Shown here: piece by piece, positions 41,913 to 50,274 of the stretch
How positions within the stretch are numbered: the stretch's first letter is position 1
How the letters are laid out: each line of letters opens with the position of its first letter
Assembly (NCBI RefSeq): GCF_013116825.1
Contig: NZ_JABFNS010000022.1
Location: 1-64,000, forward strand
Direction: 5' to 3'
Source of the DNA: Myxococcus xanthus
GTDB taxonomy: Bacteria > Myxococcota > Myxococcia > Myxococcales > Myxococcaceae
Length of the DNA stretch: 64,000 bases
The notes under the pieces: generated by a model
Told to the model about the DNA's origin: nothing
Databases searched by the model: none
Seen by the model: only the letters and a program-made list of their open reading frames with translations
Program-made: the position numbers and the translations under genes

Positions 41913-43376
41913 ATGCGAACCACTCATCGTCCCCTCACCACCTTGGCCCTGGCCCTGAGCCTCTTCATGGCCGCCTTGGAAGCCACTGTCGTTTCCACGG
42001 CCATGCCGACGGTGGTGGGCGAGCTGGGCGGCATCCAGCACTACGCGTGGGTCTTCACCGCGTACATGCTGTCCTCCACCATCACCGTGCCCATCTACGG
42101 GAAGCTGGCGGACCTCTACGGTCGCAAGCCCGTGCTCCTGTTCGGCATCGTGCTGTTCCTCGTGGGCTCCATCGCCAGTGGCCTGTCCACGTCCATGGCC
42201 ATGCTCATCGGCTTCCGGACGCTCCAGGGCCTGGGCGCGGGCGCCATGCAGCCGGTGGCGCTCACCATCATCGGGGACATCTACACGCTGGAGGAGCGCG
42301 CGAAGGTCCAGGGCGCGTTCAGCGCGGTGTGGGGCATCGCGGGCCTGATCGGGCCCATCACCGGTGGCTTCATCGTGAAGTACCTCACGTGGCACTGGGT
42401 CTTCTTCATCAACGTCCCGGTGGGCGTGGGCTGCCTCGTCCTGCTCTTGAGCTACTTCCATGAGCGCGTGGAGCGGAAGCCCCAGAAGCTGGACTACGCG
42501 GGTGCCGCGCTGCTCACCGGCTGGGTGGTGGCGCTGCTCGTCGGCGTGCAGGGTGTGGGCGTGAATCTGTGGGGGCTGCCCGTGGCGGCGGTGCTGCTCG
42601 CGGCCTTCGTCGCCGTGGAGCGCAAGGCGGCCGAGCCCATCATCCCCATGTCCATCTTCAAGGTGCCGGCCATCGTCATCTCCTCCATCGCGGGAGCGCT
42701 CTTCTCCGCGGCGATGTTCGGGGCCACCACCTACGTTCCGCTCTTCGTCCAGGGCGTCCTGGGCGGAACGCCCACCGAGGCCGGCGGGATGATTACGCCG
42801 ATGATTGTCGGCTGGCCGCTGGCCGCCCTCGTGGCCGGGAAGCTGCTGCTCAAGACGGGCTTCCGCCCGCTCATCGTGGGCGGGCTGGGATTGACGGTGG
42901 TGGGCACGACGCTGATGGCGCTGCTCCTGGGGCCCCAGGCGCCCAAGCTGGTGCCGGAGGTGGCCATGGGCCTGTTCGGCATCGGCATGGGCTTCGCGTC
43001 CACCGCGCTGCTCATCGCCGTGCAGACCAGCGTGGGCTGGGAGCTGCGGGGCGTGGCCACCGCCAGCAACATGTTCTTCCGCACCATCGGCGGCGCCATC
43101 GGCGTGGGGCTGATGGGCGGCGTCATGGTGTCGCAGCTGCTCAAGGACCCGACGGTGCCGATTTCGGCGGCCAACGCCTTGATGAGCCCCGACCATGGCC
43201 AGGACCTGCCCGCGGACCTGCTGGCGACGCTGAGCGGCGCGCTGGGCACCGGGCTGAGCATCAACTTCTGGCTCATCTGCGCCTTCACCGTGGCCGCCTT
43301 CGCCGCGGGGCTGTTCTTCCCCAAGGTGTCGCGCACCACGACGGTGTCTTCCACCGAGGTGGTGGCGCCGCACTGA
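41913..43376 (+). CDS. MFS drug exporter, DHA2 (14-helix) type
   Basis: The 487-residue membrane protein has the DHA2 hallmarks: ALEATVVSTAMPTVVGELGG in helix 1, GKLADLYGRKPVLLFG in loop 2-3 and GFRTLQGLGAGAMQPVALTI in helix 4-5. The length and number of hydrophobic stretches suit 14 helices. It probably extrudes toxic compounds by proton antiport; the substrate is unknown. An AAGGAGGG box at 41883-41890 lies 22 bases before the ATG at 41913, farther than usual. No regulator gene is adjacent. Confidence 0.9.
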   Translation: MRTTHRPLTTLALALSLFMAALEATVVSTAMPTVVGELGGIQHYAWVFTAYMLSSTITVPIYGKLADLYGRKPVLLFGIVLFLVGSIASGLSTSMAMLIGFRTLQGLGAGAMQPVALTIIGDIYTLEERAKVQGAFSAVWGIAGLIGPITGGFIVKYLTWHWVFFINVPVGVGCLVLLLSYFHERVERKPQKLDYAGAALLTGWVVALLVGVQGVGVNLWGLPVAAVLLAAFVAVERKAAEPIIPMSIFKVPAIVISSIAGALFSAAMFGATTYVPLFVQGVLGGTPTEAGGMITPMIVGWPLAALVAGKLLLKTGFRPLIVGGLGLTVVGTTLMALLLGPQAPKLVPEVAMGLFGIGMGFASTALLIAVQTSVGWELRGVATASNMFFRTIGGAIGVGLMGGVMVSQLLKDPTVPISAANALMSPDHGQDLPADLLATLSGALGTGLSINFWLICAFTVAAFAAGLFFPKVSRTTTVSSTEVVAPH

Positions 43377-43383
43377 CGTCCGT

Positions 43384-43403
43384 GCGGCGCCCCCGTGCGC
43401 CGC
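43384..43403. terminator. Hairpin between convergent MFS and GH6 genes
   Basis: GCGGCGC at 43384-43390 pairs with GCGCCGC at 43397-43403 around a 6-base loop. It fills the 27-bp gap between the two stop codons and may terminate from both sides. Confidence 0.5.
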
Positions 43404-44882
43404 TCAGAGGCCGTCAATCATCCGCAGGGCCACGTCCGGCATGAACGTGCCGGCGGGTGTGTTGGGCGCGACGCCGCACTGGCCGTCGGAGTCCCCGGGG
43501 ACCTTGATCCACAGGGTCATCTCCACGCCGCCCACGCCCACCTGGTTCGGCGTGCCAATCTTCCGGCCGGCGGGGTTGCACCACTCCCCGTTGGAGCCAT
43601 TGCCGTTGCGGCTGGTGTCCACCACGAAGGGCCTGGTGTAGCCGTACCGACTGCTCAGCGAGCTGTTGACGGAGCCCGCGTACGAGGCCGACTGCGCGGT
43701 GGTGTAGAAGTTCGACACGTTGAGCGCGAAGCCCCGCACGTTGCGCACGCCCATGTTCTCCAGCCGCTGGGCCATGGTGTCCGCGTTGATCCACAGGGCG
43801 TTGCCCGCGTCCAGGTAGGCCCAGGTGTTCGGCGCGCGATCCCTGAACTGCTCGGTGGCGTAGCGAATCAGGCTGATGCGCGTCTGCCGCTCGGCGTCAT
43901 TCGCCAGGCAGTCGAGCTGGGCGACGGCGTCCGGCTCGATGATGACGACGGCGGGACGGTTGCCAATGGCGGCGGCGAAGGACGAAATCCACGTCCGGTA
44001 CGCCTCCGGCGACCCCGCGCCTCCACCCGAGTGGCTCCCGCAGTCCCGGCCAGGGATGTTGTACGCCACCAGCACGGGCAGCTTGTCCGCCGCGTCCGCG
44101 GCCGAGACGAAGCTGGACACCGCCGTGGTGATGTCTCCGCTCCAAGCGGCGAACCAGCGCGCGGCCAGGTTGTTCGCGATGGAGGACTGGATGCGCGCGG
44201 CGCGCGAGTCCCCGCTGTTGGCCCGGACCCAGTTGGCGGGGTTGGAGTTCGGGTCGATGTAGAAGCCGCTCGTCATCGCCAGCGGCCCGCCGCCCCCGCC
44301 GCCGTCCTCCGTGGTGAGCGAGATGTCATCGATGAACGCGCTGAACCCCGTCGCGCGGCCTCCCATCTGGAAGGTGACCTGTCCCGCCTGCGTGGCCAGC
44401 GTCGACGTGAAGGGGAACGTGAAGTGCCGTGACGTGCCGTCCAACGTAATCTGCCGGTCCAGCGGCGCGGTGTACGGCGCGCTCTCCAGTTGCACCGTCA
44501 CGCGGACCGTCGTCGTCACCGAAGCAGAAGCGGTGAAGGACAGCGTGTACGCCCGGCCATTCACCAGCGGAATGTCATCCTGGCCAATCAGCGCGTCCCA
44601 GGGGTTGGCCGTCCCGCCCCCCACGTCCACGCGCAGGCGGGCGTTCTCCACGCGGGACTGTGTATTGGGGCCGCTCCACCAGGGCGACACGGTGCCGCCG
44701 CTGAAGGTGCCATTGGAGACGAGCTCGGTCAGCGCGTCGGTGCGACTGCCGAGCGCCTCGGCCTCCGTCGGGGCGGGCGGCTCCGAGGGGCCGCAGGCAG
44801 TCGTGAGGGCCGCCGCGAGCATCAGCGCGGCCGGAGCGGTGAAGCGACGAAACGGCGAGACGGCGGAGTTACTGGGTTGCAC
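43404..44882 (-). CDS. Secreted GH6 cellulase with N-terminal carbohydrate-binding-like domain
   Basis: The 492-residue product starts with a signal peptide possibly lipid-anchored (LTTAC). Residues ~60-210 form a CBM4/CenC-like beta-sandwich (LVSNGTFSGGTVSPWWSG). After a Gly linker follows a GH6 domain with the family signatures VAYNIPGRDCGSHSGGG and FVVDTSRNGNGSNGEWCNP. GH6 enzymes cut beta-1,4-glucan by inversion. A GTG at 44882 with GGAGG 9 bases upstream is the best start and begins the signal peptide. Together with the GH16 gene at 18094 it points to degradation of plant or fungal polysaccharide. Confidence 0.9.
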   Translation of the reverse strand: MQPSNSAVSPFRRFTAPAALMLAAALTTACGPSEPPAPTEAEALGSRTDALTELVSNGTFSGGTVSPWWSGPNTQSRVENARLRVDVGGGTANPWDALIGQDDIPLVNGRAYTLSFTASASVTTTVRVTVQLESAPYTAPLDRQITLDGTSRHFTFPFTSTLATQAGQVTFQMGGRATGFSAFIDDISLTTEDGGGGGGPLAMTSGFYIDPNSNPANWVRANSGDSRAARIQSSIANNLAARWFAAWSGDITTAVSSFVSAADAADKLPVLVAYNIPGRDCGSHSGGGAGSPEAYRTWISSFAAAIGNRPAVVIIEPDAVAQLDCLANDAERQTRISLIRYATEQFRDRAPNTWAYLDAGNALWINADTMAQRLENMGVRNVRGFALNVSNFYTTAQSASYAGSVNSSLSSRYGYTRPFVVDTSRNGNGSNGEWCNPAGRKIGTPNQVGVGGVEMTLWIKVPGDSDGQCGVAPNTPAGTFMPDVALRMIDGL

Positions 44883-45035
44883 GAAGCCATTCCTCCCGCC
44901 CGCGCGAGGACGCCAGGGAGCGGCGCCCGGAGTGACGCGGGCTGTGTCGAATGCGTGGCCCGTGGGTGGCCCCGCGAGCACGCGGAGCCACACTTGCACG
45001 TTTTTCTTGTTTTTCAGCCCTTCAATCCGCAGCGT

Positions 45036-46709
45036 TCACCGAAGTGCGCGCAGATGAACAGGCGGGACGCGGTACTCCGAGGCCTGCTCCACCACGCGGC
45101 CCAGGCGCAGCAGCAGGTGCTCCTCGTAGGGGCGGCCTGTGAGCTGGACACCCACCGGGAGCCCCTCTTCGTCGAAGCCTGCTGGCACCGACAGCGAGGG
45201 GAAGCCCGTCAGGTTGGCCAGGCGCACGAAGCGCATCAGGGCATCGACGACAGGCAGGTTCGACTCACCATCCGGAAGCGCCGCCTCCGGGATGAGGGGC
45301 GCCGTGGTGGCCGTCGTGGGCGTGACGAGGACGTCCACGCCCGCCATCTGCGCCAGCAGCTCACGCGTCAGGCGATGCCGGTGCCGCAGGGCATGCACCA
45401 GGTCCGTGGCCCGGAAGTGCCGGCCAATGGCCAGGTTGGTGCGCGTGTCGAGCCCGAACTCCGACGGATGCGCCTTCACGTGGGGGAGCATCACCTCCGA
45501 CATCTCGCTCAGGATGATGCAGCTGTGCGTCCACAGCACGGTGTTGAGGTCAGGAGGCGGAATCTCCACCACGCGCGCGCCCGCGGCCGACAGCGCGGCC
45601 ACGGCTTCCTTGCAGCGGGCGACGACGTCCGTGTCTGCGTCCTCGAAGTAGTCCCAGCAGATGCCCAGCCGCACGCCGCTCAGGCCGTCGTCCTCGTAGC
45701 CAGACAGGTGATGCGGCGACTGCCCCTGTGAGACGAGGTCGTGTCCATCCGGCCCCGCGAGCACCGCATACGCCGCGGCGACATCGTCCACGGTGAGCCC
45801 CATGGGCCCCACATGCCCCACGTTCCAGCACAGCGGCGGTACGCCCGTCTCCGGGATGCGGCCCCACGTCGCCTTGAGGCCCACGATGCCGCAAAGGGCC
45901 GCGGGGATGCGGATGGAACCGCCGCCGTCGGCCCCGATGCTCAAGGGGCACAGGCCGGCGGCCACGGCGGCGGCGGAGGCACTGGAGCTGCCACCGGTGA
46001 TGCGGCCCGTGTCCCAGGGGTTGCGAGCGGCGCCGTGATGGGGATTCAACCCGATGGGGTTGATGCCAATCTCGTTCATGTTGGCCTTGCCGAGGATGAT
46101 GGCGCCCGCGGCCTTGAGCCGGGCCGCCACCGTCGAGTCCGCGGCGGCCACCTGCGTACGGAACCGCGTGCCCAGCGTCGTGGGGAACCCGGCCAGGTCG
46201 ACCTCGTCCTTCAGCACGACGGGAATGCCGTCGAGCACGCTCAGCGGACGCCCCTCGCGCAGCCGCTCGGAGGATGCCTCCGCGGCCCGGTGCACCTCGT
46301 CCGGCTTGCGGGCGATGAACAAGCCCAGGCGCTGCTTCCCACTGTCCATGCGGGCGATGGACTCATGAATTCGATTCACCACGGCCACCGGGTCCGTGGC
46401 GCCCTCGCGGTAGGCGCGGACATAGGCCGCGACGCTCTCACGCTCCGGTGGACTGGCGGACGCGGCGATGGCACGCGCGGCCTGCTCCGTGGGCGTCTGC
46501 GGCTCCGTGGGGGCGGTGCCCTGGGGCAATGGGAACTGGAGCGGCGGCGCATCCCCCGCCGGCAGCTCACGCCATCGCTCGATGCCGCTGTCCCGCGTCA
46601 GCTTGTCCAGCATCACCGACCCGACGCCGCTCTCGAGCGCGTTCACGAAAGCCTTGAGCGCCAGGCCCGACACACGGGGCGCCTTCACGGGGTTGCGTTG
46701 GTAGGTCAT
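45036..46709 (-). CDS. Amidase-signature hydrolase
   Basis: The 557-residue protein has the amidase-signature Ser-cisSer-Lys triad: Lys167 in VVLKDEVDLAG, the GGSSSAS cis-Ser site at 239-245 and the nucleophile Ser265 in GGGSIRIPA. It hydrolyses an amide whose identity cannot be told from sequence. The ~95-residue N-terminal extension before the catalytic domain is unusual and lacks a clear signal peptide. The gene is divergent from recQ, 186 bp away. Confidence 0.9.
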   Translation of the reverse strand: MTYQRNPVKAPRVSGLALKAFVNALESGVGSVMLDKLTRDSGIERWRELPAGDAPPLQFPLPQGTAPTEPQTPTEQAARAIAASASPPERESVAAYVRAYREGATDPVAVVNRIHESIARMDSGKQRLGLFIARKPDEVHRAAEASSERLREGRPLSVLDGIPVVLKDEVDLAGFPTTLGTRFRTQVAAADSTVAARLKAAGAIILGKANMNEIGINPIGLNPHHGAARNPWDTGRITGGSSSASAAAVAAGLCPLSIGADGGGSIRIPAALCGIVGLKATWGRIPETGVPPLCWNVGHVGPMGLTVDDVAAAYAVLAGPDGHDLVSQGQSPHHLSGYEDDGLSGVRLGICWDYFEDADTDVVARCKEAVAALSAAGARVVEIPPPDLNTVLWTHSCIILSEMSEVMLPHVKAHPSEFGLDTRTNLAIGRHFRATDLVHALRHRHRLTRELLAQMAGVDVLVTPTTATTAPLIPEAALPDGESNLPVVDALMRFVRLANLTGFPSLSVPAGFDEEGLPVGVQLTGRPYEEHLLLRLGRVVEQASEYRVPPVHLRALR

Positions 46710-46895
46710 GGCGCCGCAGCCTATCCCCGAGCCGGCGATACCGCATGAGCGATGGTGGCCAATTCAGCGGCACGCATCGTTCGCGTCTTCGTGGACTTCG
46801 TGGCTACGCTCTGCCCTCGGTGAGCAGGGACGGAGTCGCTGGACTGGGCCCATGGAGGGCGTGGGTTGCCGGAGTTCGCGAGTTGGAGGAGCTTC

Positions 46896-48851
46896 ATGCA
46901 CAGGGCAGATGGCGCACGACACAGCTCACTCGGTACCGTTCTGCGCGAGCGGTTCGGCCTGACGGACTTCCGCCCTGGCCAGCGTGAGGTCCTCGATGCG
47001 CTGCTCGGTCCGAAAGCCGCGGCGCTCGCGGTGTTCCCCACAGGTGGCGGCAAATCGCTCTGCTATCAGCTTCCGGCGCTGCTGCTGGAGGGCATCACGG
47101 TGGTCGTCTCCCCGCTGATCGCGCTGATGAAGGACCAGATTGACGCCCTGGCCCGGCAGGGCATTCGTGCCGCGCGGCTGGACGCCTCGCTGTCGGTGGA
47201 CGACTCACAGGGAGTCACGCAGGCGCTGCGCGATGGTTCGCTCAAGCTCTTGTACGTGGCGCCTGAACGCTTCAACAACGAGCGCTTCACCGCCCTGCTC
47301 CGTGAGCTGCGCATCTCCCTGTTCGCGGTGGACGAGGCGCACTGTGTTTCGGAGTGGGGCCACAACTTCCGGCCGGATTACCTGAAGCTGGCGAAGGCGG
47401 CACGGGAGCTGTCGGCCGAGCGCGTCCTCGCGCTCACCGCCACGGCGACGCCCTCCGTCGTGAGGGACATCTGCCAGGGCTTCGGGATCCCCGAGGAGAA
47501 CGCGGTCGTCACGGGTTTCTACCGGCAGAACCTCACGCTGGAGACCACCCCGGTTCACGCCGAGGCCCGCGACGCGCTACTCCTGGCGCGGCTCGGTTCC
47601 CGAGCGCACGGCCCCACCATCGTCTACGTCACGCAGCAGAAGACCGCCGAGCGCGTGGCCGCCTTCCTCTCCGCCGAAGGTCTCCCCGCCAGCGCCTACC
47701 ATGCGGGACTGGAGCCCGAGGTCCGAGAGCGGGTGCAGGAAGCCTGGATGGCCTCCGCGAATGGCATCGTCGTGGCGACCATCGCGTTCGGGATGGGCAT
47801 CGACAAGGCGGATGTACGGGCCGTGTATCACTACAACCTGCCCAAGGGCCTGGAGAGCTACAGTCAGGAAATCGGCCGGGCTGGGCGCGATGGAGCGCCA
47901 TCGGTGGTGGAGCTCTTCGCGTGTCCGGACGACGTCCCCAGCCTGGAGAACTTCGCGCACGGGGACACTCCCACGCGGGAAGCAATTCAAGGCCTGGTGA
48001 CCGAGTTGCTCGGCCTGGGTCCCGAACTGAGCGTCGACATGTTCGCGCTATCCACCCGGCATGATGTGCGGCCGCTCGTGCTCCGCACGGCGCTGACCTA
48101 CCTGGAGCTCGAAGGTGTGTTGAGGCAGGGCACGCCGTACTACGCGGGCTACAAGGTACAGCCGCTCATGCCCATCGACGCGCTCGTGGGGCGCTTCCAG
48201 GGAGAGCGGGGGCAGTTCCTGCGCGACGTCTTTGCCCGGGCGAAGAAAGGACGCACCTGGTACTCGCTCGATCCGGCCGAGGTGGCGAACTCGCTTCGAC
48301 AGCCCCGCGAGCGCGTGGTCCGAGCCATCGAATATCTCGAGGAACAAGGGCTCGTGTCGCTCCAGGTCTCCGAGCCGCGTCAGCGCTTCACTCGGCTGCG
48401 ATCCCAGGAGGACGCTGCAGCGCTCACCGCACTCCTCCATCAGCGGTTTCAGCAGCGCGAGGCCCAGGAGGTCACGCGTGTCCGGGACGTGCTGAAGCTC
48501 GTCACCCATGCGGGGTGCCAGAGCAATGCGCTGGTCGCCCACTTCGGTCAGCGGAGGGAGCAGCCGTGTGGGCACTGCACCTTCTGCCGGACCGGGGAGG
48601 CCCAGGTGCTTCCCGCAGTGCGCCGGAAGCCGGCACTGCCCGCGGGCCTCGACGTGGCGGGCTTCCGAACCCTGGCCGCGAAACACCCCGAGTCGCTCGG
48701 GCACCCGAGGCAGGCCGCCAGGTTCCTTTGTGGATTGAGCAGCCCCGCCCTCACGCGAGCGAAGCTCGGCGGCCACAAGTTGTTCGGCGCGCTGGAGGGC
48801 TGGCCCTTCGAGGAGGTGTTGGACTTCTGTGGTCGGTCGGCCGTGGCTTGA
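46896..48851 (+). CDS. recQ: ATP-dependent DNA helicase RecQ
   Basis: The 651-residue protein has the RecQ helicase motifs in order: FRPGQREVL, Walker A FPTGGGKSLCYQLP, DEAHCVSEWGH, the ALTATATP motif III and the QEIGRAGRDG motif VI. A zinc-binding region with CGHCTFC follows near residue 570. RecQ unwinds DNA in recombination and fork repair. The ATG at 46896 has a GGAGG box 6 bases upstream; an upstream in-frame start at 46866 would add 10 residues. It converges on the pirin gene, with only 6 bp between stops. Confidence 0.93.
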   Translation: MHRADGARHSSLGTVLRERFGLTDFRPGQREVLDALLGPKAAALAVFPTGGGKSLCYQLPALLLEGITVVVSPLIALMKDQIDALARQGIRAARLDASLSVDDSQGVTQALRDGSLKLLYVAPERFNNERFTALLRELRISLFAVDEAHCVSEWGHNFRPDYLKLAKAARELSAERVLALTATATPSVVRDICQGFGIPEENAVVTGFYRQNLTLETTPVHAEARDALLLARLGSRAHGPTIVYVTQQKTAERVAAFLSAEGLPASAYHAGLEPEVRERVQEAWMASANGIVVATIAFGMGIDKADVRAVYHYNLPKGLESYSQEIGRAGRDGAPSVVELFACPDDVPSLENFAHGDTPTREAIQGLVTELLGLGPELSVDMFALSTRHDVRPLVLRTALTYLELEGVLRQGTPYYAGYKVQPLMPIDALVGRFQGERGQFLRDVFARAKKGRTWYSLDPAEVANSLRQPRERVVRAIEYLEEQGLVSLQVSEPRQRFTRLRSQEDAAALTALLHQRFQQREAQEVTRVRDVLKLVTHAGCQSNALVAHFGQRREQPCGHCTFCRTGEAQVLPAVRRKPALPAGLDVAGFRTLAAKHPESLGHPRQAARFLCGLSSPALTRAKLGGHKLFGALEGWPFEEVLDFCGRSAVA

Positions 48852-48857
48852 CGACCA

Positions 48858-49814
48858 TCACCCCTGGTCGAGCACTCCCGCGCGATAGTCGTCAAAGGCC
48901 TGCTGGATCTCCTCGCGGGTGTTCATGACGAACGGGCCGTACTGGACGATGGGCTCACGCAGGGGCATCGCCGCGGCGATGAGCAACTCGCTCCGGCGAT
49001 TCCTCGCGCGCACACGAACCCGGCTCCCCGGGCCGAGCAATGCCAGCGAGCCCTCGCGCACCGGCTTCGACGTGTCTTCAGGTCCCAAGTCGACCTCGCC
49101 CGAGGACACGAAGGCGAAGGCGGTGTGGTCCGACGGTGTGTCGAGTTCGAAAGGACGGTCGTCCTCGAGCGTCAGGGTCAGCAAGAGCGGCTGCGTGGGG
49201 CGCTCACGCACGGGGCCCTGGAGGCCGTTCATGTGGCCCGCGATGACACGCGCGCGGCTCCCCGAGGGAGACAGGCGCTCCTCCGCGAGTTGCTCGGGCG
49301 TATGGTCCTGATAGGCGGGCGGGCACATCTTCTCCTTCGCGGGGAGGTTGAGCCAGAGCTGGAAGCCGGACATCAACCCCTGCACCTGCTCCGGCATCTC
49401 CGAGTGGATGAGACCACGGCCCGCGGTCATCCACTGGGAGCCACCTCCGGCGATGAGCCCGCTGTTGCCACGACTGTCCCGGTGGCGCATTCGCCCCTCG
49501 AGCATGACCGTGACGGTCTCAAAGCCCCGGTGGGGGTGATTCGGGAAGCCGTTGATGTAGGCCCCGGGGTCATCGGAGTGGAACCGGTCGAGCATGAGGA
49601 ACGGGTCGAGGTTCCGCAGCGAGGGCTGCCCGATGACCCGCGTCAAGCGAACGCCGGCTCCGTCCGTCGCGGGGACACCTTCGAGCGTCTGCACCACGTT
49701 GCGCTGCGGCTTCAGGATGACCGCGGGAGCCTCCGAGCGACGACACCCGATGGCCGAGGCCGCCACGAGAAGGCCTGACTGAAGGAGGAAACGGCGGCGC
49801 GAGGTGGCGTTCAT
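48858..49814 (-). CDS. Pirin-family protein with twin-arginine lipoprotein signal
   Basis: The 318-residue protein starts MNATSRRRFLLQSGLLVAASAIGC, that is, a twin-arginine motif followed by a lipobox. The rest is a double-cupin pirin with NHPHRGFETVTVML and GLIHSEMPEQV metal-binding histidines. Pirins often have quercetinase-like activity or act as redox-sensitive regulators and are normally cytoplasmic, so an exported lipid-anchored form is uncommon. The ATG at 49814 begins the signal; a longer frame upstream has no recognisable features. Confidence 0.88.
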   Translation of the reverse strand: MNATSRRRFLLQSGLLVAASAIGCRRSEAPAVILKPQRNVVQTLEGVPATDGAGVRLTRVIGQPSLRNLDPFLMLDRFHSDDPGAYINGFPNHPHRGFETVTVMLEGRMRHRDSRGNSGLIAGGGSQWMTAGRGLIHSEMPEQVQGLMSGFQLWLNLPAKEKMCPPAYQDHTPEQLAEERLSPSGSRARVIAGHMNGLQGPVRERPTQPLLLTLTLEDDRPFELDTPSDHTAFAFVSSGEVDLGPEDTSKPVREGSLALLGPGSRVRVRARNRRSELLIAAAMPLREPIVQYGPFVMNTREEIQQAFDDYRAGVLDQG

Positions 49815-49878
49815 GAGGACCTTGCCGGAAACCAAGTGTGCGTCCCCGGAGCCTCCTCCGGGAGCCGCCCGGAGTCCA

Positions 49879-49964
49879 TGCACGAGCCGGGGATCGAACC
49901 CGGACGGCCCTTACGGGCCAGCGGATTTTAAGTCCGCTGCGTCTGCCAGTTCCGCCACTCGTGC
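49879..49964 (-). tRNA. tRNA-Leu, anticodon UAA
   Basis: The minus strand folds as a class II tRNA with acceptor stem GCACGAG/CTCGTGC and anticodon stem-loop GCGGACTTAAAATCCGC. A long variable arm (GGCCCGTAAGGGCC) and T-arm CCGGGTTCGATCCCCGG complete it. The 3' CCA is not encoded. The anticodon TAA reads Leu codon UUA, and UUG by wobble. Confidence 0.95.
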
Positions 49965-50274
49965 CCCACTGCGGGCAGCACCCTACAGGGCCTGTCCTAT
50001 CTCCGGCAAAGGCCTCGTGCAGCCCCGGGCTCTCCTCCCTTGCCGCTGGGGCTCCTGGCAGGCCTGGGCGCCTCATTTCGCGCCCCGCGGTGCCTCGAGG
50101 CCCGCGCCAGGGTGCTCAGGGATGCGCCAACCCCTCAAGAGCGTTGAAGAATCCAGGGCCCCGGGTCGGATTCGCCACATGGAAGGCCGGTTCCGGGCCC
50201 CTTCTCTTCACAGTTCGACGGCCGGGTGTGCTCCACCGTCGCATCTCGCCTGACCCTGTTATAAAGCGCCCCCC
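49965..50274. other. Intergenic region between tRNA-Leu and ffh
   Basis: About 310 bases without a credible gene. The only promoter-like element seen is TATAAA at 50260-50265, directly upstream of ffh. The divergent tRNA promoter must also lie here but could not be assigned. Confidence 0.5.
50260..50265 (+). promoter_or_regulatory. Possible -10 element for a near-leaderless ffh transcript
   Basis: TATAAA ends 9 bases before the ffh ATG, which would place transcription start about 3 bases upstream of the codon. No Shine-Dalgarno sequence lies between. No good -35 hexamer is visible. Confidence 0.35.
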
